Origin: Rotaria sp. Silwood1
Taxonomy: Eukaryota; Rotifera; Eurotatoria; Philodinida; Philodinidae
Assembly (NCBI GenBank): GCA_905250075.1
Contig: CAJNOP010000413.1
Location: 58,909-122,908, forward strand
DNA length: 64,000 nucleotides
Reading direction: 5' to 3'
Below the pieces are notes generated by a model that did not search any database, was not told where the DNA came from, and worked only from the letters and a program-made list of their open reading frames with translations. Shown here one piece after another: positions 12,080-24,302 of the stretch (position 1 is its first letter; each line of letters begins with the position of its first letter). The translations under genes and the position numbers were made by a program.

Positions 12080-13931
12080 ATTGTAGCTGTAAACCATCAA
12101 ATATACGGTCAGCTACAAATGTGTCGTAAGGAAATGGAACAAAAGGATTTCCATTTAATTAGTAACAGTAGGTCCATCGTGTTTCACATTTTTAATCCCG
12201 CAAGGGATTGCGCTAACAGCTTTTATTCTTTTACATAATCCTCAAAAAAAGCAATAATCAACTTGTTCACTTATTATAAAGAGACGTTATTGATGTACGG
12301 TTATTTATTGTATATCAGCAATATTTATCACAATATGTGATATAGGAAAGATGAATACTGCTACGGTGTCTATGACACGAAGAGGGGGCGTTGTTAAGCT
12401 ATTTGTCACATATCTGATGCATCATTACTGTGATGAACTGTTTCTAACTTATCTATCACTGTCCGTGACATTGAGATAGTAGTACACGTAGTTGTTTAAG
12501 AGACGGAGAGTACCAATATCTCCTTTATATCTTCAAACATTCGTTTTAGTTCATGTTTAACAAAGAAAAAAAAAACGTTGATATGATGAAATAAAATAAT
12601 AGAATGATTAATTCTATAATAAGATGTGATAATAAAATAATTAATCAATTCGATAATCTCTTGAATAATGATTATAGAACAGTTAAACTCATTCTTTATT
12701 AATGATCGTTGTTTTAGTTAAATTTGAGAAATATGAAAATATTCAACCTGAAAACTAATTTTCGTTTATCATCATTTACGAAACAATTGAAAGTTTATGC
12801 AATCTATTTCACTTGAACAACAAAACAAATTATCAAGAAATGACACATTTCAATAATTTCTTGTTTGATTAATTTAATAATAGATATACTTTGATGAGTA
12901 AGAAAATAAGAATTGAACATTTACTTGATCCTTTCGTGAAGAGTCTATTTTTGACAGAATCGGATAATCATTCTTATATGATTCTAGTCTTGTTCTATAT
13001 GGTTGTTTTTTTTGCAAGACAAATGATTAATTTCAATTCTGTTCATCATTTGAAAGTAATTTCTGTCTATATTTAATATATAAAAATATTCGAGAAATAT
13101 ATTTAATATTTATCTGTTATCTTATAAAAATAGTAGATAAACTTATTATAATCGAACTGTTTTAAATAACAAGATATTTATTAGAAAGAAAATCTTTAAA
13201 CAAATATAAAATCAATTAAATTGATTTCATTTTGAATAGTAATATCTTATCTCAAACAATTGTTTGTTTATTTAACTTGTTCACTGTAAAGAATTATTAT
13301 TTTATTTGACTTGAAAAGTGATTTCAAGTTAATTTTATTTTCTACACGAAAAACATCTATTTATCATTTTACATATCTATTCGATTGAAAAAAATTTTTT
13401 TATTTTTTGTTCTTAACATTTGTGCAGAATGAAGACTAACAGTATTAGATATCGTTTTATTGTTCACATTGAATTCTATACAATTTATAATAGAAGATTC
13501 GATAAAAACTCAAATATGGAGCACAAAAAAAAAAAAACAAAATTCATATTGATTTAATTTATATTTACTTTGATCATAAAAAAATCGAATAAATCTTTAT
13601 TGTTTCTATACTCGAGAATATATTTTAATATAATACAATACAGCAAGCATAATAAATAGTTTTCCGTTTTTATAAAACTTGGAAGAATTATAGGTTTTTA
13701 ATGACATACATCGTTCAATATATATATATATATACGTATGAGGTCAAGAAAAACAAACACACATCATCACCGACTACAAATTATTTGTTGGAATAAAAAG
13801 CAAAAATGAATATCTATTGAGAAAACACACACACATATATATATATATGTGTATGTTTCCAAATCCGAAGAAAAAAAAAGCCCCAGCACATAATCACTGT
13901 TCATAATTAATAAGGAAAAGATAATGTAAGA
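12080..13931. other. Intergenic region with repeat-derived flank
   Basis: From 12080 to about 12520 the sequence is less AT-rich than its surroundings and carries degenerate TCAC/GTGA dyads like those of the tandem array, suggesting that the array sits inside a larger unrecognised repeat. From 12520 to 13931 it is AT-rich with TA and CA dinucleotide tracts (13720-13860) and nothing coding that I can support. It forms the 3' flank of the RING gene on the minus strand. Confidence 0.4.
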
Positions 13932-15488
13932 CTAATTTGTCGTTGACATACGTCGACGGCATACGGGACATAAACGAGTTATAAGTAACCAATTAGTAAC
14001 ACATTCAGAATGAAATAAATGTGCACAATCAAGTTTTTTAACGGGTTCATTTGCTTCAAAGTTTGTTCGACAAATCGCACTAAAAATAAAAAAAAATGAT
14101 TTATTTTTCGAATAAAAAAAAAATTGTCGATCATACCATTCGGTTTGATTAAATTGATCAGGTTCTTGACCAAATAAAATAACAGGTAATGCATCAATAT
14201 TTTCTTGTGTTGCTGGAGGATTTGGATTAATTGGTACAGGTGATGCTGCTAACCAACTCTAAACAATAATAAAAATTTATAAGAAATCTATTTTATTTTT
14301 ATTTTTTTTTTATCTTACTCGAAGTAATTCAAGTATTGGAACAGTTATTGATGCTGGTAAACAATAACTTAAAATAAATCCAAAGAAAACTCCCAAACAA
14401 CATAATATTAATATTAATGGTACAATCAATAATGGAAATAATATTCGTATCCATTGCCATATTAATAAAGTTTTATATAGATGAGGTGCTTGTTGTCGAC
14501 ATAGTCCACCTGATCTTGGTTGAAATAAAAATAAAGCTCCAATTGAAAAATAATAAACAAGAATAAGTGCACCTAAATAAGTAAATAAATATTGTAAACC
14601 ATAATAATAAACATATAATTGACGTCCATTTGTTAAACGATTACATAATTGACTTATTAATAAATGAATTAAATGTAATAATGTTGTAATAGAAAATAAT
14701 ATTATACCAATATATCCATAAGTTTTTAAAGGTGCACTTAAATAAATATCTTCTGTATTATAATATATACATGATGATTGATTAACATTTTTCATTGATG
14801 ATCCAATTGTAGTTATATATGTTATATTAATAATTAATATCCATAATAAAATAAATGATTCAACAATTAATGAACGTCTTACAGGTAATTCTGGTTTAGT
14901 TGGTGGTATAACCATAATTAATAATGTACTTATACAAACAATTCCAAGACAAAATCTTATTAATTCACAATTATTTGTTTCTGGTAATTTTGATGTTAAT
15001 GTATAAGCTGTACCAAAACAAACAGGTATTAATTTAAAAAAAATAAAAAAACCACGTAAAGCTGATATACGTCGAAGTCTTTCTATTTTTTCTTCTTCAT
15101 TTAATCGTCTATAATTTGATGTATGATTACGAAAAATAAAATAAATAATTATTGTTAAATCAATTAAATAAAATATTAATAAACATATTGATGTAATAAC
15201 TAAACGATTTGATTTATAACATTTAGTTTTTGTTGATGATAAACCATATAAAAGTATAATTATATCAATTAAACGATAACATATATGAAGTAAACTACCA
15301 GATAATATTCTATCAAATTCAATAAATGAATTTATCCATGTTCGTTCATTATTATCATTTGATGATAATGATATTCGATTATTTGTTGATGATAATCCGG
15401 TTTCTAATGAACTATTACGAATAGGTCTTTCTTCAGAATTTGAAACAATATTATTACCAACACTATTATCCATTGTTGATGTTGACAT
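13932..15488 (-). CDS. Multi-pass membrane RING-H2 E3 ubiquitin ligase
   Basis: Three exons on minus: 14319-15488, 14137-14258 and 13932-14079 give 479 aa. After a Ser/Asn-rich cytosolic N-terminus (about 55 aa) come several hydrophobic segments spread over residues about 80-385, predicting a polytopic membrane protein. The C-terminus (from Cys431) is a RING-H2 finger: CAIC, then CAHLFHSEC, then CPVC, i.e. Cys-x2-Cys ... Cys-x-His-x2-His-x2-Cys ... Cys-x2-Cys. Such proteins ubiquitylate membrane or lumenal-pathway substrates through an E2. The exact family is not identified. The RING is visible only when exons 2 and 3 are joined, which supports the splice model. Divergent from SLC25A10. Confidence 0.88.
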
Positions 15489-16306
15489 TACTTTAATACT
15501 TATTTATACAACCTTAACAACTATAAAATACAAAAAAATCAATTAAAAAAATTAAATTACTTTTTTTTTTTTTTTGTAAAAATATTTTATTTTAAAATAA
15601 GATTTTTATATACAATAAAAACATGATAATATACGATAAGAATACTTGTTTTGTTTTACTTACATAAAACATTGATAAATAAAGGTAAAAGTTTTATGAA
15701 TCTATTCATGATGTAGTACACTATGTCAAGGATAAGATCACATATTAAACTAATTTTATAACATTTTTTTTTTCTTTTATTTAGTTTATCTCTTCTTCGA
15801 AATAGGAAATATTTAAGATAAATAATCAATCTACTGATATATGACATTATTCAATATTACTCATGTTTTTATTTGATGTCTTTTATCATGCTCACTGAAA
15901 ATAATCATATCAATAAATCAATAAACAATTTTTTTATAGAAAAACTCATGATTATTTTATAATCAAATCTATATCAAGTTTTTATTCGAAAAATTTTACA
16001 AAAAAAAACCTGTTAAATATATATATAATCATTCAATAGATGGGAAATTTCTCAACAAATAAATAAACATATGACAACTGACTTGTTTCTATATGATTTG
16101 TCATATAACTGATGTAGTCGAAACCGTTGCATAAAATAAATTCACAGTCGGTTAATAAAAACAACCAATCGAATATGTAAGATAGATGGCATGACAATTG
16201 ATGTTATACATGCACGTTGTTGACCTCGCTAAACAGTATATGTAATTTCAATTCTCCTAAGAATCATTCATAGATATTTTATTCTTATTATTAATAATCT
16301 ATTATA
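15489..16306. other. Shared promoter region of divergent genes
   Basis: 818 bp of AT-rich DNA between the RING-H2 gene (minus) and the dicarboxylate carrier (plus). No open frame with coding character is seen, only short ORFs. It must contain the start regions of both genes; no specific element is recognised. Confidence 0.45.
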
Positions 16307-17549
16307 ATGGAAAAAAAAGAAGAAACAAAACCATTAATAACAGTTAAAAAAGAACCCGTACGTCAAGAACGTTGGTATTTTGGTGGTTTAGCTGGTATAC
16401 TTGCTGCATGTTGTACTCATCCACTTGATACATTAAAGGTTCAATTACAAACTCAACAACGAGCTGAGTATGGCCTTGTTTGTAAATAAATATGAATTTT
16501 TTTGTTTTTGCTTCATTTTAAATAAATAATTGTTTTTTTTTTTAATTAAAAAAACAAAAAAAAATTTGATTAGCAATGGCAGCTAAGGTCATACGTGATG
16601 ATGGATTTTTAGCACTTTATAATGGTTTATCAGCATCATGTCTTCGTCAAGCAACATATACAACAACACGTTTTGCTATATATGGAAGTGTTCGATCACT
16701 TCGACCAAATTCAAATTTAAATTTTTTTGAAAAAATATCTCTTGCTGCTGTATCAGGAGCTGTTGGAGCATTTGTTGGTCTGTTTAAAATTTAATTTAAT
16801 AAAAAAAAAACAAAAAAACAAAATATTATTTATTAAAAGGTGCACCTGCTGATCTTGTTAATGTTCGTATGCAAAATGATCCGAAATTACCAAAAGAAAA
16901 TCGACGAAATTATAAACATGCTATTGATGGACTTGTTCGAATATGTCGAGAAGAAGGACCTAAAAAATTATTTAATGGTAACAATTATTAATATAGAATA
17001 TTTAACAAAAAAATATATTTTTTTTCATTTAAATAAAGGTGCATCTATGGCTGTTATTCGAGGAGCTTTTGTTACTGTTGGTCAAATTGCTTTTTATGAA
17101 CAAGTTAAACAAGTTTTATTAGCTAGTGGTTATTTTCAAGATAATATTATAACACATTTTACATCAAGTTTTGCTGCTGGTTAATTTTCTTTTTTAAATT
17201 TTTAGACAAAAAAAAAAACTTAATGTTGTTTTTTTTGTTTTTTTATTCAAGGTGCTGGAGCAACTTTATTAACAATGCCATTAGATGTTATGAAAACTCG
17301 ATTAATGAATGCTCCACCAGGAACATATAATTCAATACTTGATTGTTTTAAAGATATAATGAAAGTTGGTCCAGCTGGACTTTTTAAAGGATTTATGCCA
17401 GCTTTTATACGTCTTGGTAAAAATTTTTTGTTTATTTAAATTTTAAAAATAATATTTATTTATTCATAGGTCCACATACGATTTTAATGTTTATCTTTCT
17501 TGAACAACTTAAAAAAAATTTTGGTTATATTAAGACAGATAAAAAATGA
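16307..17549 (+). CDS. SLC25A10: Mitochondrial dicarboxylate carrier
   Basis: Six exons (16307-16481, 16574-16777, 16840-16977, 17039-17179, 17252-17416, 17470-17549), with all five introns in phase 1, encode 300 aa, the family length. It exchanges malate or succinate for phosphate or sulfate across the inner mitochondrial membrane. Three SLC25 repeats are visible: THPLDTLKVQLQTQQ near the N-terminus, PADLVNVRMQND in repeat 2 and MPLDVMKTRLMN in repeat 3. RWYFGGLAG, RGAFVTVGQ and FLEQLKKNFG match the SLC25A10 type specifically. The degenerate repeat-2 signature (PADLVN) is shared with known dicarboxylate carriers. Identification is by remembered similarity to animal SLC25A10. Confidence 0.94.
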
Positions 17550-18206
17550 TTTATCTACTCAATTTATTATTTAGAGATTTTAATCTCAATTTAATATTAA
17601 TTATTTATTAGCTCAACATTTATTCTAACATCAACCATTGATGAACTTTTTTTTTTATGTAGTTTTAGTATTTGTGAAACTCTATTGAATGTATCCTTTT
17701 TACTTTTATTCTCTCGTTTATATATACTCCCCTCCCTTTTTCCCGCTTAATCTCCCATTTTCAAAAAAAAAAACAATACTTATTAACATATTGTTTTATG
17801 TTTAGTTGTAACTCTGATTGTGTTTGCTCGTATATATATATATAAATTAGTCATTGAGAAGAGTTTTCCATTTGATAAACTAATCTTCATATAATAATCA
17901 ATATGAAAAGGTAGAAACAAATATTTATTTTATAATAGATATTAAACAATATATTATGACAAAAACAAAAAAATTAGTCACAGTTAAAAAATATTCTATT
18001 TTTTAGTGAATTTAATAGTTAATTGTATGTATCGTTAAATGTTTTTAGAGAACAATGAGTATGAAATGATTGAAGTCTAAGAATCATTATGTCGAGATGT
18101 AACTATATTATATATTATTTAAAACAAAATAAAAAGGTCATATTTAGTTAAAATTTAAATTGAAGAATAAAAATTATTTAAATAAAACAAAACCTAATTT
18201 TAGAAA

Positions 18207-21200
18207 ATGAAAAAATCAAATAAAAAAACTTATCCATCATCAACATCATGTTCAACAAATTCTACAATTAATTCAAATGGAATAAATTCAATAAATGAAT
18301 TAGAATTCTTAAGTTCATATAGTCATGAACAAGTTCATATATATGATAAAAATAATTCAAGTATATCATCTTGTTGTGAAATAGCATATTGTACATCGGA
18401 AGGTATAACAATATGTTTACCAGAAAGATTTCAACGTGAACTATCATCTTCAATAAATATATCATCATCATCATTATCATCAATGATTATAAATCGAATA
18501 ATATATCCATATGAAACAAATGATCAAACAAATTCAATATCAATTAATTCAACATCATATATATTATTTGAATTAATTAAAAAAAAATATTTATCAAATC
18601 TATATCAATCATATAAACATCGTCCAATATCATTATCATCATTTGATCGTTTAATATCATTTGATACAATTAAATATAAAGGTTTTCGTCGATGTTTATT
18701 TTCTCCATATGATATACGTTTAAATCATGGTCAAACAATATTAGCAACAATAACATCTGCACATGAAGTTTTTATTTATGATATTATATCATTATCAAAA
18801 TTATTTTTTCATTCACAATCATCTTATTTAATTATTGATTTAACTAAATATTTATTTGATAATATTAATATTGAAAATTATTTAATTGATTCAAATAATC
18901 CATTAGATTATCGTTTACTTTATTTTCATTTAACATCACATATTTTATGGAATAAAACAGGAACATTATTTTTTCAATTACAATATTCAGGTCATATTAT
19001 TATTTGGAAATTTAATCCAATAACAATATTAAATGATAAACCATTAGCTATTATTGATACATTTATATCAAAACCATTATCTATATCATGGAATGAAATA
19101 TCTCAAATATTATTAATTAATGGTAAAGAAAATCAACGTGTTTTAATTAAATTAGATCAAATGAAATTATTTAATATTAATATTCAACATAATGATTATA
19201 TGAATGCTGAACATTCGATTTTATTTCAATTAGATCAATATACACTTATATTAATTGAAAGTAAAATTAATTATTGTTTTATTTATACTATTTCAATTCA
19301 AGATAATCAGGTTATATTTATATCTTATTTTAAATCATCAATTAACTAATTCTTTATCTTCATCAATAATAGATTAATTTAAATAATATATATCCTTATA
19401 CAGATCATTGTCATATCAATCAATTCTTATCTATTGTCCTACTTACCTTTTTTTCTTTCTTCGTTTTAGAAAGATTTTGATTTTTTTAGCAAAATCATCG
19501 AGATGACGCATTCAGTAAATCATTAGTCATTAATTATTTTATTAATCAAATGAGCACCGTTGTATGTTGGTTCTATCTTCTATACAGAGATGTCCATCGC
19601 GGTTGAAAACTGACCGCTGCCGCGTCGCGACGATAAAAGAAAAAAGCTAACGCGCCGCTACCGCACCGCTGCCGCGACGTCACCAAAAATAACCATGCCG
19701 CGATGATTATTAGAATAATGTTGTGAATTTTACGATCTGTGACTGTTCAGGACTAGAGCTGTTGTTACCAATCGATAAGATTCGTTGAATCTTATAGTTT
19801 TGTACTTGCAAACATTGAAATTCTGTTCGAATTCATGCATTTTTGCATTGTTCTCCAAAAAAACCTACCGTGCCACTGCCGCGATAGTTAGTTAAAAAAA
19901 CGACCGCTGCGGTGATGGACATCTTTGCTTCTATAATCTTTATTAACAAATAATATATTCGAGAATCAATAGTCTTATCTTTTTTTATACATGAACAAAT
20001 ATAGCTATCTCTAAACCATAGCCTCTTTTTTTTCTCATCATTGACACCCTTCTCTCGAAAAACTAGATAAAGTCTATAAAATGAACTCTCACTCATTGAA
20101 ACAAATATACTTATTAGACAATAATTTTTTTTTCATCTCATTCGACCCACTTAGATAAATCTTTATTCTATTCATTCAATAGAAATAATAGTGACTAGTA
20201 TTAAATATCAATTTTAAAGTGTAGAGTTAAGGATAACTAAACGAAGAACAAAATATTTTTTTCATAGAATTCTTAGAAATACTTTTCTGAACAAGTTAAC
20301 GTCAATTTTATCAGATTTTTTTTATTCTTGTGATCCATCCGAGATCGCCAAGATTGGGGAGGAAGGACAATCATCTAAAAAGTTGATTGAGAAATTTTTT
20401 TTTAAAAGATACCTGATTTCAGGGGAGGGAGTCGAGATTGTTTTGAGATTTAGTATGCAAAAAGAAAAATGTTGGAATTTTGTTGAGAAAAAAAGAAAAT
20501 TTTTCAACATTGAGGGGTCACCCATGGATTCATCGTTTATCTCTGACAGGTATATATATGTTATTGCAGTCCCATTGGTTTTTTTTTTATGATAATTTTT
20601 ATTATTTTTGTGATTTATGTGTCAACTACTAACTTTGAAAGTAAATTCACAATTATTATTCAATTATCAGTTGTTATCATATGCTAAATTATTTTATAAA
20701 GTCTGTCCTCTGATTAGAGAGCTGCGAATCTGTCTAGCGCCAGGTCCGTGTCAAAAATTCTATTTTTTTTTTCGGGTTTGAGTCTGGCTTCAAAAAACGT
20801 AGACTCTCAGCTCTCGACCTGTGACGGTTTCTTATGTTCAATCATTGAATTTATTTGATTGAACCAAAAAAAAAAATATTGACAGCAAAATTGTTTCAAT
20901 TAAAATTTGTGTTCTAATATTCGATATATCTAATTGAGAATGTCTCGTTTTGTAAATAATATAATCAATATGATTATAATATGTAAATAATTTAGACTGT
21001 TATTCTTTTTTTTTCTATTTGAATTAAATTGATATTCATATGTTTATATTAAATAAATATATATATATGTTTTAGTGTTCAAGTTATGATTGTAATGAAA
21101 TTGATTGTCGTCAATATCCTTCATGTATAATTGGTTTTCAAGAAGAAGAACGTAATTCATCAGAAAATCTTATATCAATTGTTGTTGGTTGTGAAGATGG

Positions 21201-22077
21201 TACAATACATTCTCTTATAATATCACGTCAATTACCAATAAAAATAATCGATATGAAATTAATTGTTAATGGTCAAATAAAATCATGTACTCGTAAACCA
21301 ATATTATTACGTGATTTTAATTTATCAACAAATGAATATATTCTTGCACGAATATATTATTCTCCAATAGTTGCACCTAATGTTAAATTTGGTTTTGTAC
21401 ATTGTCAATTACATCGGTGGTTATTAAATAAAATAAATACATTCGATGATATAATTGAACATTTTTTAAAACAAATTGATATACCATTATGGCGTTCATC
21501 AGATGAACTTGCTATTCTATTTAATCAAATTAAACATTATAAAAATACTAATACTAATAATAATAATTATCAAATAAAAAAAAAAGAAAATAATAATAAT
21601 TATATTTATTTACAACGATTATGTCGTTTATATAATTTATTAAATAATAAAAAAGAATTAGAATTAAATGAAAATAAATTATTAGAATATTATCGTAATA
21701 AATTATCAAATATATTAATATCTCTTTTTTCAAATAATATTGATAAACTTTCTAATATTGAATTAATTATATATAAAATATGTACTAATGATGAAGATAT
21801 AGATTTATCAAATTTATTTATGTGTCCATTATGTAATAATTCATTAACAATAATAAAAGATGATCTATTATATAGTAAATGTTCAAATAAACATATTTGG
21901 CCTCGATGTTGTCGAACACTTATACCATTAAGTTTTGATTCTAGTCAAACATGTTCATTATGTGATAGAACAATAACTTTTATTCAAACAAATGATCAAA
22001 ATTATATCAATTTTTTACAATATAAAAATACACAATTGGACTTTTTCTTTTCATCTATATGTACTTTTTGTATGTAA
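18207..22077 (+). CDS. GTF3C4: TFIIIC 90-kDa subunit (GTF3C4-like)
   Basis: Two long exons, 18207-19310 and 21076-22077, give about 701 aa. The N-terminal part fits the beta-propeller domain of TFIIIC90 (for example FRRCLFSPYDIR, then LATITSAHEVFIYD). The C-terminal part has the diagnostic zinc-finger region: CPLC, SKCSNKHIWPRCC and CSLC at about residues 619-663. The human protein is part of the RNA polymerase III factor TFIIIC. The donor at 19310/19311 (CAG|GTTATA) is weak; I chose it because it keeps phase 0 with the acceptor at 21075. The 1.77-kb intron is very long for this region and holds a hAT-like MITE (19585-19927) plus mixed-GC repeats (about 20320-20840). Confidence 0.72.
19585..19927. 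mobile_element. hAT-like MITE in GTF3C4 intron
   Basis: 343 bp beginning CAGAGATGTCCATCGCGG and ending with the inverted form (GATGGACATCTTTG). It is flanked by a perfect 8-bp direct repeat CTTCTATA (19577-19584 and 19928-19935), the target-site size of hAT transposons. The interior is rich in CCGCTGCCGCG-type motifs, unlike the AT-rich host intron. No transposase is encoded. Confidence 0.92.
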
Positions 22078-22234
22078 TATATTAAAATTAACTAAACAAA
22101 TATATTTACTCTCATCAAAAGTTTTGTTTTAAACAATTTCCATATTTTCGAAATTTTATCATTAAATAAGATAATGCGTTAAAAAAATTTCTCGGACTGA
22201 TATTATTTAAAAACAAGAAAAAGTGATATTGCAT

Positions 22235-22644
22235 CAGAGATGTCCATTGCGGCGTTGCCGCTGCCGCGATGGCGGTGGCGACGCGGCAGCGACAGGTTTT
22301 TTAAAAAATCACCGCGGCAGCTGCAGGTTTTTTAAACAACCATCGCAGCAGCGGCGCGACAATGGCAGGATTTTTTTTGAAGGACATTGAAAAACTGTAT
22401 GAATTTAATAGAATTTCAGGATTTACAAATGAAACGCCCTGATATTGAATAAATCTGATGGACTAGTACCCATATCTCTGGTCAAATATAGTCACAGCAG
22501 TGAAATTAGAAACACTTTTTTGAAAACCGTCGCGGCAGCGTTTTTTTTATAAGTCATCGCGGTGCGGCAGCGTCGCGGCAACATTTTTTTATAAACCGTC
22601 GCGGCGCGGCAGCGGCAGATATTCAGCCGCGATGGACATCTTTG
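22235..22644. mobile_element. Second copy of the hAT-like MITE family
   Basis: 410 bp with the same CAGAGATGTCCAT(T/C)GCGG terminus and CCGCGATGGACATCTTTG inverted end, flanked by the 8-bp duplication TATTGCAT (22227-22234 and 22645-22652). The interior is again made of GCGGCAGCGGC-type blocks. It lies 158 bp after the GTF3C4 stop, so it may affect that gene's 3' end. Confidence 0.92.
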
Positions 22645-23204
22645 TATTGCATTAGTATTCTTATCTATAAGTAGTTCATACAGTCCTGTTTTTATAATAG
22701 ATACAATCAGCTCTGTTGCATGAAAAACATTTGTATGAAAAAAAAGTTTTCTTCAAAAACCTTTATCAATAAATTAAAAAATATTCTTCTTAAAATATAA
22801 AACAAATACTACTCTAACAGATCTATGCAATAGAATAGATTTATCATATATTTATTTTTCAGTAAACAATTCGTAAGTAGAACAAAATTTCTAGTAAAAA
22901 TATAAGACAAATATAATTTTTGATTTTTCTCTTGAATATCAATTATTGAACTCAATTTGAAATAATCATTTCAATAGTTGTTCGATGAACTTCTTTATGA
23001 AAAAAAAATTCCATTGAGCACTTATTACAAGATGATATTTTCTCAATGAACTAAATATAATAGTTCTTACAAAGTCTTTTATGATCTGAAAACTACTCTG
23101 TTGAATATTTGAGAAGCATTTCTGCACTAATTAATCAATGATATATCACTATCAAACCTTTTTTTTTTCTATATAGAACTTCATTAATCATTGAAAGTAT
23201 TACA

Positions 23205-23942
23205 CTTAAGAGCCCAATGTTCTTTCCAACGAACATAAAAATAATTTCAATAAATTCTACTAGAAGAGTTTATATGTAAAAAGCAACATTTTTCTGAACT
23301 GACATAACCTTAGTGAACATACAGAGATGAAAATATAATTCTCAAGTGATTCTTAAACCGAACGATTCGTCATTTTTTTAGCATTACTTTTCTTTTTTTG
23401 AAGTTTTTTTGATTCATAATAAGCGACACGCAACTTTGATTTTTTTAAACGATATTGTGAAGGTATTTGATGAAATCATCTTGTCAATTTTAAACCTTTC
23501 GACTCATGCAGGACACTATCATAAAGAAAATGTTTCTTCTTTGCGATATTTTGCCGTAAGAAACAATCGAAACAAAGAAATTTTTCTCATAAATAGTTGA
23601 TACGCTATTTAAATTCTCCTTAAATTTGCAGCAACAACGCATGTTGAAGAGAAGTCGAATTTTGTGAGTTTTTTGAAAAATGTTGCTGATTTTTTCTGCG
23701 CCCAATATTTCAACAACAAAGTATCCATTCTAACTGAAAATTTAAGAATCATATAAACTGATTAAGGGCGAAATTTCCGATCGAAATTCGTTTTTTTTTT
23801 TGAAAGGTCCAAGATTTCTATTAAACGACATTATGTAACTCTAGAGGATGAATAAAGTATTTCGTTTTAGCTATAGTATGAGTATACTGTAGATCCATCA
23901 GCTCTATTTTTTATGATTATCTTCCTTCTATTGCAAGAAGAA
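23205..23942 (-). repeat. Dispersed 740-bp repeat, copy A
   Basis: This stretch is an inverted copy of 46304-47053, about 23 kb away, similar over its whole length with scattered substitutions and small indels. Both copies contain a related short frame (IRLLFNMRCCCKFKENLNS) on the strand shown here as minus. No terminal inverted repeats or target duplications were found. It is probably a non-autonomous or decayed mobile element. Confidence 0.75.
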
Positions 23943-24302
23943 CTTGCTTGAATTTGTAAGGGTTAAAGAGTTCATATCGTAAGAAAAAAAAACATCAAAA
24001 TTACATTTTGTTGTCTTTTTTATTTTGAGGATAAATGTACGTCCAATGGATAGATGTTCTATCATAATTTCAATTATAGTAGAGAAGAAAAAAGTATAGA
24101 TCTATGAATAATTGAATTTAATAATAAATAGTGAATCAAAAAACAACAAAGATGTGTTAATAGGAATAAAATTGATGGTTGACGCCATCTGTCTAAATAT
24201 GTATATGATTGGAAATCTTTTGTAATTATATTCTCAATAAAGTAGAAAGAAAGAAAACATATCATATATCTATGTTATGAATTGTTGAAAGGAAAAATAA
24301 TA

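Noticed and set aside
18268..18483. Met/Leu-rich minus frame
   Set aside because: Antisense shadow of the GTF3C4 first exon.
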